Shown here: positions 12,080-22,705 of the stretch, piece after piece
Layout of the letters: every line of letters begins with the position of its first letter
Position numbering within the stretch: the first letter of the stretch is position 1
Source of the DNA: Sphagnum compactum
Taxonomy: Eukaryota; Bryophyta; Sphagnopsida; Sphagnales
Reading direction: 5' to 3'
Assembly: GCA_965153455.1 (NCBI GenBank)
Contig: OZ234495.1
Location: 14,504,875-14,568,874, forward strand
Length of the DNA stretch: 64,000 nt
Program-made: the position numbers and the translations under genes
Notes under the pieces: generated by a model
Databases searched by the model: none
Seen by the model: only the letters and a program-made list of their open reading frames with translations
What the model was told of the DNA's origin: nothing

Positions 12080-13365
12080 TGTTTGGACTTGTGATGCAAA
12101 AGTTTTTAAATATTGAACGATTTTTTCATTATAAATTAAATTAAACCATTGTTGAAAAATTTGGAGGAATTGGAATGTGCCTTTGATGTTGTTGGAAAGA
12201 TCTTGATGAGTAGGATCTAGTGGAATTTATTTGGTAAGATTTGGATTTAAAATGTGGGAAATATTGGTTTTTAAATGATTTCTACTACTAAAAATTCCAA
12301 TCAATTTCAAAAAACCAGGTTTTGGAAAAAAAATTTAGTTGAGAACATAGTAACACTTGAATGTCTACCATTCAATTCAAGTATAAGGAATTGTGACGCG
12401 CCCCCAAGTTCCTTGTTTGACCCAAAAAGGGTCCAACTATGTTAAAGAGCGGAAGTAGTTGGAACTTGGTGCCGCTCCCAGCTTCCAGCACTAAAGGGGG
12501 TGAGAAGGGCATGCTGAAAGCTCCGAGATTAGACTAGGAAGAGGGACAACGTATTTAGTTACTCGGTCCTGCATCAAAACCAACCAACAAGTTGGTTAGA
12601 TCACATTCGGAATCACTTTTGGTGTTGGGACAAGCCACGGGCAACACGGACTCACTTGACTCACCATAGCCCGGATTCGGGGGAAGCCACCACCTTCCCC
12701 CATATAGTATTCTGTGCGTTTGCCCACGGCACCTACATCCAAATGGCTTTTTGTCCCGGGACTCTCAAGGAGGAGTCCCGAAATTGTCCCGGTTTGGACT
12801 CTCGGGACTTTGGAAGCTCATAACTCCCAGCTCAGACCTCCAATTGGGATGAGGTCTAAAGCAAACTTGTAGCTCTCCTCAAGAACTTTCCAACAGTGTG
12901 TTGCACTCCACCTGCACACACCGGAATTGGGTCGATTCCCGACTTTTAGTGGTCGGGAGTCAAACTGTCAGTTTGACTCCCGGCCCTTCTTTCGACCATA
13001 ACTTGTGTTGCAAATGTCTGAATGGCTCATGCGAGGCCATTTTCGACATTTACACTTCAAGACCTTTCCAACGGTATAAAGAACACATCAATGCAAGGTG
13101 TTTTGGCCCTTGCAATCAAGCTCTAAGTTTTTGGGAGTCCTGGAGGACTCTAAGTTCCCACTTTTGGGAGTGTGAGTTTCATCCTCACACTTGCCTCAAA
13201 GTGGGGTTGTGACAAATTGTGATGTGCCTTTGGTGTTGTTGGAAAGATCTTGCAATGGGGTATAAGTATACCTTGCAAAATAATGTCATATGTTGTGTCC
13301 ACCCTACATTATAACGAGTTCACATTTGGGCCAATGGCACATGCCACATTAGTGTATATGAAATG
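12080..13365. repeat. Dispersed repeat copy A, split by a solo LTR
   Basis: The segments at 12,085-12,390 and 13,215-13,365 resemble copy B at 47,640-47,980. Shared phrases include GCAAAAGTT followed by AATATTGAAC, GTTGTTGGAAAG with CTTGATGAG, and CCAATGGCA with GCCACA or CGTCACA. The phrase TTTGNTGTTGTTGGAAAGATCTTG occurs on both sides of the insert, so the left and right parts belong together or are internal repeats of one element. The class is not known. Confidence 0.5.
12392..13214. mobile_element. Probable solo LTR, about 823 bp
   Basis: The block begins TGTGACGCGCCCCC and ends GGGGTTGTGACA, giving the TG...CA ends and C-rich/G-rich edges often seen in Ty3/gypsy-type plant LTRs. It is clearly more GC-rich than the AT-rich DNA on both sides, and no second copy or internal retroelement domain is nearby. 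Both flanks contain AATTGTGA, but a clean 5-bp target duplication cannot be asserted (GGAAT on the left, CAAAT or AAATT on the right). Orientation is not assigned. Confidence 0.6.
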
Positions 13366-16300
13366 ACAAGGCAAATTAGCATGTGCCTTTTCATGTCCAT
13401 GTTATCAGCATATTGGGGCTTCGCGGTGCTTTGCACTACTAACAACAATGAAATGATGAAAGAAATAAGTAATTTTTTGAATTTTTAAGTTCCATTTGAA
13501 TGAAAATATTGAATGACATTTCATGCACCTTGAATTGAATTCAAATAAATTGAATCAAATTCAAATTCGATTGAGTTTAGGTTCAATTGAAATGAACAAT
13601 TTTTTTTTCCCTCTAGATTTGGTCCCATGTTAATTTTTTAAAAATATGTTAATTGGATTGGATTGGATTGGTTAAATGCAATTCAAATTCAATCCAATTC
13701 AAACCAATTCAAATAAAGTTGAATTGATTTTTTTCATAAATTTAAAATATGAAAACACCCATGTTAAATTTTTTTTTCATATGCATGTAGGTGGGTTAAT
13801 GAAAGGAGTGAGATAGTTAGGCTTGGAATATCATACTATTAAATATTATATTTATTTCATTTAAACCAATTTCAATTCTTATTTTCACTGGAATTAAAAT
13901 AAAATTTGGGATGGACATAAAATAATGATGAACCGTTGGAAACATAGAGGGAAAAAATAAAATATATATTTAAGATTAAAATTAATTTATAATAACGAAG
14001 TTCCATCTTTTTAAAAGTGATTATTAAATTGATAAACCTCCACCTTCTTTACCATTAAATTTTTAATTCTTTTCCACATACATTTGAAAACCTTCCCTTT
14101 TAAAAAAAATGAAATTAAATATAACCTTTCACATAAAAAGATGATCATCCAAAATTAGAATGATGATAAAAATAAAATTGAAAAATTAATGAAAAAAAGA
14201 ACAAGGAATTACCTAGTATATATGGGTGATTTAAAAAAATCTATCATATGGTCATCCATATGTAGATTTCAAAGACAATGCACACCTACCTCATTTTCAA
14301 ACTTAATTACCTCATTTTCAAACCTAATTACCTCATTCATTTCCTAATAATTATATTAATCCTTTTTCCTATTCACCAATATGTAAATTAATAGGTTCAT
14401 TTTCATGTCCATAATATTTATATTAATTTGAACTAAACTAAATTTGAAACTAATATAAATAATGATGAATTACTGAAAACCATATGGGAACATAAAAAGA
14501 AGAAAAGAAAAGTTGATCATCACTACCGTACTATAATAGTAGGTTTGGCAAAAATTATTTATAAAAATCAAAGCTGAAAAATTTGGAAAATTATTTGATT
14601 GCCTTATCAAATTAAAAAAAACTATTGTGGCAAAATGTCGAAATACAAAGAAATTATGTATGTTTTGTCAACACGCTTTGATTGCATACGCATTTCCTAC
14701 ACCCACAACCTCCCATGTTTCCCTTGTTATTCAACACATCCCATGCTCACTCACAATCAACGACATGACTTACATTTTGACAAAGCCAAAACGCCAAACT
14801 CACCATTTTCTACTAGTTGAAATAAATCCTCATACTCACAAGCATTTTTGTCTCGATTCCAATCTGTCATTTCTTGCCTACAACTTGCTTGGAACATGAT
14901 TGTTATCATGTGCTCCTCTTTGTCATTCTCAAATTTTTTTATAACAAAAATAGCAAGGCTTTGAAATAGTGTTTTGAACAATAGTGTTATTTATTGTTTT
15001 GTGAAGGTTGTTTTTGGCACATTGTTGCACAATTTTGGAAGTTGTCATGCAAAACTTGACAATGTGGGAAGTTGCTTGTGGCAAGTTGTGAGGCAAATAA
15101 TGGTTGCATCATGGAGCAAGGAGCATGAAACCTAGGTTGGCCTAGTGTGATGATGTGCAACATGCGTGCTTGTAATGCATGACACCTTAAAAAACACTAA
15201 GTGTTGTCCTCCTCTAGAGGTTGAAGGCAATGGGGTTATGGTGTATTTGCACACAACTCACTAAAACTCCAAAAACTCTTCCATCAAATATTGACACCAT
15301 TTATTTCTAATTTGTTGTCATTAAGGTACGTAGTTAGGATGTAAAAACACAAGCCATCATGAATTGATGAAAATAATTGAAATTGACATGCACGGATGAA
15401 AAAATTAACACACAGATGAAAATTTTAAAATTTTGTCAAATAGTTTTTTTTTGTTATAAGTTGCTGAATTTTCAAATAATTTTTTTGAATGCCGAACTTT
15501 ACTTTTAAAATATATATATTCGACATAAAAGTGTCTAACCCACTATTCTAGTATGGTAGTAAAACAAAGTAATGCAAAACCCAAATTGATGTTGAAAGTC
15601 ACAACAACCTAATTTGAACAAAAAATATGTTGGATGGCATTAAGGATGATTAAAACTACCATGAAATGGCAAGACAATGACATGTACAACATAATTGACA
15701 ATGAAACAATGTCACGAAAAATGAAGATTGTAATGGGGTGGTGGAACAAACAACATTATAAATTGAGAATATGGAATAATCCTTCCCAAAAAAAATTTTA
15801 TTAAAGGCATTTGAAGCAAAAATGGCAAGGACAACAACAAAATCAATGGAACAATAGGACAAATGATGGGGTCATTAACAACGGTTCTCCTGACATAATT
15901 ATTGTCATGCCAAAATTTTCATTGTCTTTCCATCACCTCCATCATTTTGTCATTGTTCTTACCAATGGCAATGATTGTTTATTGCACTCTCAAGTTGTTC
16001 CAAAGTTTGAATTTTCATCAGATTAAACATGTTCATCACCAAACAATATCTTATCATCAAACACTTATCATATTTTCATCTTTAAAAAAACATTTATCAA
16101 AATTTCAAAGCCATGGGTGTGCCAATTGAAGCTTTGCAAAAGCTTTTTAAAATCCAACGACATAGGAACAACAAAAAAAGAAAACAAGAAAAGGATAAGC
16201 TTGTCCAAAGAAATATAAAATGCATTTACCCCCTCCCCCTTTCCAAACCTTAAGTTTTCTTCATTTTTTGGGTCCATTTTGAATGATTTAAAAAGTTATG

Positions 16301-16435
16301 GATGCACCAACTAGAGTTCTACAAAACCTCTTTGAACTTCATACATGATGTCTAAAGATCTTAAGCTCCAAAACACTAATTATTTTAATAAGTTGGTAGG
16401 CGAACATTTACCCCTTCATTTCCAAAAGGCGTATC
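13366..16435. other. AT-rich intergenic stretch without recognisable genes
   Basis: The stretch is dominated by A/T-rich simple sequence. There is a small block of CAATTCAAAT-like words on both strands at 13,500-13,730. A 21-bp direct repeat (CCTCATTTTCAAACTTAATTA) is seen two to three times at about 14,290-14,337. Short frames at 14,600-15,000 and 15,650-16,130 show no family motif. Confidence 0.5.
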
Positions 16436-16553
16436 TTGTTCAAAAAGCTGTAAGGCATTTCGCATTATGTTATTTGGTCAATTTGGATGTAGTTACCTCT
16501 CAAACATTGTTCAAAAAGCTGTAAGGCATTTCGCATTATGTTATTTGGTCAAT
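16436..16553. repeat. Perfect 47-bp direct duplication
   Basis: Bases 16,436-16,482 are repeated identically at 16,507-16,553, separated by a 24-base spacer. The absence of differences in otherwise diverged DNA suggests a recent local duplication. Confidence 0.9.
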
Positions 16554-16825
16554 GTAGTATGTGTGCAAATAATACCTAACGTAGTCTACATTCCCTTTTT
16601 AAGACATGAATTCCAAAGTCGTATTTAACTTTGATTCACACTTTCACTCACTAAAAACATGAAATAGTGTAATAAATGTACTGAAAAGTGAATTATCATG
16701 TGACCTTCATCAGTTAATCAATTGTGAAGATAATAGTCGAACATGAATTTTAAACACTTGTATATTCACATTACATTGCTATCCATGTCATAGGTCATGG
16801 TGGCACACTATTTTCAAAAAAAAGT

Positions 16826-17254
16826 CTATAAATTGGACCATCTTCCATGAACCCTCCTCATCTCTGTGACCAAAACACCAAAGTTGTTATACATTAAAGC
16901 AGTCATCCAACAGTAGTGGCCCTTGCAACTTATCAGATGGTAATCTTTCACTGGTGCTAGTTCTTTTGTCCCAAATGCCATTAAACTCCCAAACAGTACA
17001 CCGCATAATGGGACACCATGTGGACTGGCCATGGTATCTATGCTCGGATGAAGACTAGCAAATTCAATGTACTCAGGAATAAGGTGGCAAACAGCCTGCT
17101 CCCAGGGGCTGCCATTGTCCAATGCTATAAGCAGAGTCCCACAGATACATCCTAGGTGATCCCCAACCAAGGAAACTCCAAAGGACAAATTTATGAATTC
17201 TTCTCTAAAACAAAGACCTCTCAACTGTGGGAAGAGCCTACTGACAGACACCAT
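16826..17254 (-). CDS. Unrecognised 142-codon frame, possibly 3' UTR of the RETICULATA-related gene
   Basis: An ATG-to-stop frame of 142 codons lies 190 bases downstream, in the transcriptional sense, of the stop codon of the RETICULATA-related gene on the same strand. Base composition is closer to the genes than to the surrounding AT-rich DNA. The predicted protein is Cys- and His-containing, with hydrophobic stretches near residues 24-47 and 79-93. I recognise no domain, and I see no partner exons. It could be chance coding potential in a long 3' UTR, a small independent gene, or the remnant of a larger gene. Treat it as doubtful. Confidence 0.2.
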   Translation of the reverse strand: MVSVSRLFPQLRGLCFREEFINLSFGVSLVGDHLGCICGTLLIALDNGSPWEQAVCHLIPEYIEFASLHPSIDTMASPHGVPLCGVLFGSLMAFGTKELAPVKDYHLISCKGHYCWMTALMYNNFGVLVTEMRRVHGRWSNL

Positions 17255-17443
17255 TTGTTTTTCAATGGTATTCCAAAGTGACCAGTGTTTACACCCTCAT
17301 AAGTTTACAATCTAGCTGCAGACATTACCAACTCCCTGACCACCGGAGATGCTCTGGTAAGCAGCTCTCATGATTTGCCCTTTAAAAGTCCAATCTCTAC
17401 TCCTCTTAAAAATTTGATTGCTTACTCAGTCAAAAAGTGGTAA

Positions 17444-20400
17444 TCAGCGCCCTGCTGTGACCTTTCGCTTCACTTTCCTCTTGCCCAACATGTGTGGTGT
17501 TTGATGTTGCCTGCCTTCTTTGCTTTGGTCTTTCTTGCCCTCAAAGAAGCCCGAAACCAGTCCCCTTGCTGGGATAAACCATCCAGGGACTGTATCAGAT
17601 GATAAAGAGGGTCGATGATAAGCTTTATGTAATCCATCAGGTGCTACTCTTGCAAGCTCTCCAAGTCCGAGCCAAGTGAGGCGGGTCACATCCCCAATCT
17701 GAATGTTCAGTACCCTGCCAGAACTAAACTGTGTCAAGTTTCTCTTCAAAACCCTTATTGGCCAGGAATGCAGATACCCAGAACAAATAAATGTTTATTT
17801 CTTGCTATTTGCACACTAACTGCCCTAAATGATCACACAAAACACTTTCTGCTAATAACACTTTCAACTTTGGAAATTGTTACCAACCGACTCAGAAAAG
17901 AATATACAGACAGAAGCCAGAAAAGAAATAGCCAAAAAAGTTCATACTCTGCTGAACAAACCATAATCTATGCACCTAACAAAGCAAATTTCCAGTCATA
18001 TGTATACAGTCTCATTAGAATTTGATAAGTAGGTTTGATCTTAGATTGTTAGATACATGCACCAGCAGATATTGGCAAAGTCCCCTTGATTAACAATGAA
18101 TGCAACAATCAAAGTGATTGAGGTCACTACAAACCTGAGCGCTGTGGAGCAAAATAAGACGACACCCAAATGATTGAAGTGTTGTTGCATAACCCTCTCT
18201 GCTCCATTAAGTAGCTGATACCGCACATTTCCAGAAACTCCAAGAAAGGCTCCATGACTTAATGCACTTGTGCTCACTGAAGGTATTGGCACTGAATTTC
18301 TGCTTACTCCAACAAAACCACATAACAAGTTGAGAGTCAGTATGATGGCGTGTACAAGAGGAACCACCTAGACATCTGTTAAACCATTACTAGGCTACAA
18401 ATATCATCAACAGAAACATCTGCTTCATAATCATAAAAAGCCTGATGGCAGTATAATGTACTCAGCAATCTGCTTGAGGATGGTGTCCTTATGTTACAGC
18501 CTGACTCCTTGAGACTTATAATGCCCAACCTGTTCAGGATGAGATGTCTTTTGAAATGATAGGAGAAGCATACTTGGTGGTGGAATTAAAAACTTACTGC
18601 TCCTGATTTCTGCTGGAAGGCATGAGCCTGGCAAGGCCTGCACCTGCTGCCCCAGTGACCATGCCAACAAGGCTGAGCTCTGCAGCTTTATAGAAGAAGC
18701 TGTAGATCCTCTTTGGTAGATCAAATTCCCGGAGAGGGTAGCTCTTGTCAAAGACATTGTTGGGGAGCTTTTGAATGGTATTCTGGAATTCATACTTGAA
18801 AGTTGACCCATAAGACCGGCTAGGGGCTAGAGACCAGCAAATGGCTGCATTGCAGACTGCCAATGTCAGTACATTTGCTGCTGCCACGTCCCACTCTTGT
18901 CTTATCCTGCACAACCCAGAAGACAAATGAGTCATTTCCTGACATAGGAGCTTCCTGAAAGAGATTTCTTTTATTAGATAACAAAATAGACATGAGATTT
19001 TCTGCTTACCTATTCCCACGGTGCTGACACTCCCACCATATACCATAGCCAATTGTAAAACCTTGCTCCAGTGTTAGCTTGTAGAGAAATGCTGGATCTG
19101 CAAGAAGCCTGGACAATTTAACCTTGTCAAAACAACATAAAGTGCAATGTATGCAGACTGCCTAAGACCAGAAATGGTCAATGGTCTTTTGAAGGGGAAC
19201 AAATGCACTTACCGACCAATGAAAGCCCTGGACACAGATGGAGGAACTATTCGGGATACAGCCCTTGAGACTGTTGGTCTTGCATTGACTGATAAAAATC
19301 TCACCATCTGCCCTGAACTTATGAGTCCCTGGTTCACCAAAATGAGCAAGCCCAGAAGATATCATTGACAAGCAAGTTGAAGTATACAAAAACGATAAGC
19401 CTCCATACTTCATATGCCAATGTTCAGGTGTCATGGTTAAACAGGTTCTAATTCCATTGACATTAATAATGATGTTTGCACCTTAGCATTAGCCCACATA
19501 TGGAGGAACCCTAACCCTAGATTCTCTGGATTTACTTTGATCCGAAACTGAGGGATGAGTGCCCGCCATCAAAGTCCTTACAACACAGGCTAACTGTTGT
19601 CCTCAGGCAGAACTCACCAATTCAACAGCTTGACGTATGCCTGAAGGCAAATCATTGATTGTTTTGAACCACTCTTGCAAAACAGCTGCCACAATTTTTC
19701 GGTCGAATATCTGCAGAGATATAAACATGAGTTCCTGTTTGTGGTTGAGAGCATAGATACAACTGCCTTTGTGATCTGTTGTGGGCTTTGGTCACTGCTA
19801 AAAGTGATTATAAAATGCTTAAAAACCAAGACACAAATTTACAAGCTGCTGCTTCTTGATGGTACAAACAAATAGAGAATGGCAATCACCTCAGGAAGCA
19901 CCAATCTGCGTCCAAACAAACCTCCATCATCTCCATCATCATCATCACCATCTTCACCAAAATAATCATCATCATCTCCATCATCATCTCCACCATCTCC
20001 ACCTCCATTGAAGTTCTTGTTCCCAATATTTCCTCCGCCACCTCCTGCTTCCAACTGCCAGAACCAAACAAGAATTTCAATCACAAAGAAAAGCCCTAAA
20101 CCGAAGAATAGAAAAACACTCACTGCAAAAATAAAAATAAAAAATGCTCCCTAATGGTGACTACAAGTCATTTCCTGCCTTCCGAGGTTTCAGACTGCAA
20201 TTGTACGATTATTCTTGCCGTAGCCATGTGGCACAACACATAATCACAGCGAGAGAGCGACAGAGAGACAGAGAGAGTAGACGAGGGGATACCTGGGGTG
20301 AAACCCTAGAAGTTGACTGAGAAAGATCAAGCTTGGATTTCTCCAAAGTAGCACCACCACCAAAGGCACCATACTTCCCCTTCATCTCCGTGAACACAGA

Positions 20401-20655
20401 CCTGACAGAGATGTCAGGCGAGCCCTGCAGAGCTTTCTCCTCTTCAGTCCTAAACCCTCGCACACTAACCCTACTATATCCCCTGCACCCTGCGGCAGCC
20501 GGCCATGCCATATGCTTCTTCTGAACACGGCTCTTCTCGCCACCACAGCCACCGCCACCAACCCCAACACGTCTCTTGTAAGGGCGCTGCTGCGCAACAA
20601 CAGAACGCCCCGAGAAGCCAGACAGATTCATGGCGCTGGAGATAGGAACGGCCAT
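17444..20655 (-). CDS. RETICULATA-related protein (DUF3411), plastid envelope type
   Basis: Eight exons join in frame to 526 residues: 20655-20293, 20054-19890, 19710-19618, 19328-19213, 19108-19010, 18906-18598, 18299-18135 and 17714-17444. Arabidopsis RETICULATA and its relatives are plastid-envelope membrane proteins that affect mesophyll development and metabolite balance; their biochemical activity is not settled. Family landmarks seen here: IFDRKIVAAVLQEWFKTIND, the FLSVNARPTVSRAVSR block, LLADPAFLYKLTLEQGFTIG, SLAPSRSYGSTFKYEFQN, SVPIPSVSTSALSHGAFLG with NVRYQLLNGAERVM, and TRLTWLGLGELARVAPDG. Residues 1-70 are Ser/Arg-rich and fit a transit peptide. Exon 2 adds a Gly- then Asp-rich low-complexity stretch (residues 124-165). 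Hydrophobic segments around SLVGMVTGAAGAGLA and LGVVLFCSTAL fit membrane passages. The C-terminus is basic. An in-frame ATG at 20,805 would add 50 residues; the 20,655 ATG was preferred for a typical transit peptide start. The exon 7 acceptor was chosen because it alone keeps frame and homology. Confidence 0.88.
19925..20010 (-). repeat. In-frame GAT/GAC-rich microsatellite in RETICULATA-related exon 2
   Basis: A run of CAT/ATC triplets on the plus strand reads as an Asp-rich tract with Gly, Tyr and Phe inserts on the coding strand (about residues 141-165). All units are multiples of three, so length variants would change only the acidic linker between transit peptide and DUF3411 core. Confidence 0.8.
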
Positions 20656-21480
20656 GGCTGCTGCTGCTGCCGCCGCCCCCTGGCTCCCAAACTGCGAATT
20701 CCCGTTCAATAATTTCCCAGAGTGAGAACGAGAGTGCACAGAACGCAGGTACGATGACGACGAGCAAGGACAAATGGAAATCCCGGGCGGCACGAGAAGC
20801 TCCATCTACCGCTTCTCTCTCTCTCTCTCTGTGTTTGCGCTGCAATCCTGCAACTGCGTACAAGCGCAGGATGAGAACGCTGCGCGCGGTAAAGAGACCT
20901 TCTTCTTCTTCTTCTTCTTCTTCTACACGCACCAAAACTCTACATGTGAATGCGTCCGAGCTATTTCATCAAGATAAAACCAGTAGAATTCAGACACGTG
21001 TCGTAGACAAACCTATAAAGCGCCCCGCTTTGGCAGTGGGAATGGGGGCATTACTGTTGCCCGTGTATGCATGCGTCCCAACTCCAAACCCTATCACATT
21101 CGAGATCCCAAGTCCCAGCCCAGATGAGGGTTGTGCGGTTCTTTGGTTTTTCATAGAACCGGCGGTTCCTGATTATTGAAGCTTTGAAAGGTGAGAGAAC
21201 CGGACGGTTCTGTGTAAGTAATTTTTTTCACATTTTCAGAGAATCAGCCAATTCCAGTTATTTCCTTCTCCTTTTTTTCTTTCAGTTTCAAAGAATCGAC
21301 GGTTCCGGGGGTTTGAAAACAAGAGCTTACGGTTATGTGCACCGGTTTTTTGGATAGAAACCTGTTCCGTTAGTAATAGGGGTATAAGAAGGTTCTCATC
21401 CAAAAAACCGGATCCGAACATCATCCCAAAGTTGGTTATTTGAATCTAACAAACTCAAATGAATCTAACAATGAATTTAA
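20656..21480. other. Upstream region of the RETICULATA-related gene with SSRs and CGGTTC clusters
   Basis: A (CT)n run at about 20,814-20,830 and a (TTC)n run at about 20,898-20,922 lie upstream of the minus-strand start. On the transcript they would read as GA- and GAA-rich leader sequence. From about 21,130 to 21,412 the words CGGTTC and GAACCG occur repeatedly on both strands. A frame at 20,754-21,179 (141 codons, plus strand) is antisense to the leader and has no recognisable domain. Confidence 0.5.
21342..21411. other. Perfect 14-bp inverted repeat (potential hairpin)
   Basis: CCGGTTTTTTGGAT at 21,342-21,355 is matched exactly by its reverse complement ATCCAAAAAACCGG at 21,398-21,411 with a 42-base loop. 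It sits in a cluster of GAACCG/CGGTTC words, including the near palindrome GAACCGGCGGTTC near 21,158. Function is unknown; it may mark the end of a small inverted-repeat element. Confidence 0.75.
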
Positions 21481-22195
21481 TACCGTAATACCCACTTTAC
21501 CATTTTGGCAAAAATTAAATTATTTTTTGTTTTGTCAAACGTTTGAAAAATTATTCATTATTTGTGCAAAATTTTTAATTAAATTTAAAAATTCAATTGT
21601 CAAGATTTGAACCGTAAACCTTCCAAATTAAAAATTGGAATAATCCAAACACAACTAGATTGTTCCACAACATTAACAAACCCATTGTTTATTATTTTAC
21701 ATAATCATTACTTGCTGAAAATTTCAGAATTAAAAAATAAATCAAGTGGCGAAGTTAAGATTTCAAATTTAAATAATTACTAGTGGGTACCCGTGACCTT
21801 TGGACACTGTGAAGTCCCCCAGTTTCTTTAAACCAAGAGAGACACACACAAAGGCGCAAAACAACTATTTTTATTTTTATTTTATTTAATTTCTCTCCGC
21901 CACCACGACCCGCACCTGGCACTGGAACATTTCAGGTCAGTTGCGGCTCATTTCGGGACCTCGTTTCTGTCAGCTACGTCGATTGGTCGAAATAAACTAT
22001 GTTTTCCTCATTTGGATATATTTAGAGGTTGGCCGGTTCTGCCAAACCCTCTTCTGTTTTCCCCATTTGGGTATATTTAAAGGCCGGCCGGTTCTGCCAA
22101 ACCCCCTTCCCAAGCCCTGTCACAGACAGACAATGGAATTAATATATAAGATTTGACAATTTGTTCGTTGTCAAAATGGTAAAGGTACTACGATA
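21481..22195. mobile_element. GGTACTA-type MITE copy 1, interrupted by an insertion
   Basis: The body at 21,495-21,778 resembles MITE copy 2 at 30,391-30,723: both have TGGCA(A/T)AAATTAAATTATT, a TTGAACC.TA.ACCTTC phrase, TAGATTGTTC and GTTAAGATTT. The left end TACCGTAATACC (21,481) and the right end GGTACTACGATA (22,184-22,195) match the terminal repeats of copy 2 approximately. The expected continuation TTGACAATTTG appears only at about 22,153. Some 370 bases therefore appear to be inserted at about 21,779-22,150. The insert is GC-richer and has two copies of a 60-base unit containing GGCCGGTTCTGCCAAACCC. Confidence 0.6.
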
Positions 22196-22249
22196 ATTCA
22201 AACGAGTTTTTTTTTTAAATGAAGTCATTTACAAATTACATTTCAAAGC

Positions 22250-22705
22250 CTTTTGAAATTAGCCATGTTTCAAAACATCAATGGAGCCCATAAAGAAGCA
22301 TAAGAAAAATCGATGGTGCAAGCACAAGGTAATTAGCAATTACATTACAAAATGAAAACTTAATTAGAAAATGAGAACTGTGATATGTGTTTGAAGCATA
22401 AATGAAGCCACAAGGAAGCACAAGAAAATTTAGTGTAGGCACAAGGTTTAATTACATTACAAAATGAGAAGAACTTAATTAAAAAATGAGAATTGTGATT
22501 TATGTTTAAAACATAAATGGAGTCGTAAGGAGGCATAAGAAAATTTAGTGAAGACACAAGGAAGTTACCAATTACATTACAAAATGAGAAAAACTTCACG
22601 AATGCAAAATGAGAACTGTGGTCTATGTTTGAAACATAAATAGAACCATAAAAAGCCATGAGAAAATTCAATAAAAGCACAATGCAGTTACCGATTACAC
22701 TACAA
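22250..22705. repeat. Tandem repeat, unit about 120 bp, four diverged copies
   Basis: Variants of AAACATAAATGGAGCC recur near 22,273, 22,392, 22,507 and 22,629. Each is followed by AAGCATAAGAAAATTTAGT, a CACAAGG phrase, AATTACATTACAAAATGAG and GAGAACTGTG. The 123-codon minus-strand frame at 22,360-22,731 is this repeat read as protein (a repeated FFSFCNVI phrase) and is not a gene. Confidence 0.8.

Noticed and set aside
18494-18811. 105-codon minus frame over RETICULATA-related exon 6
   Set aside because: It is a shifted frame of a well-supported exon.
20754-21179. 141-codon plus-strand frame upstream of the RETICULATA-related gene
   Set aside because: It begins within the divergent leader region, contains SSR-derived Ser runs and shows no domain. 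It was kept only as a remark.
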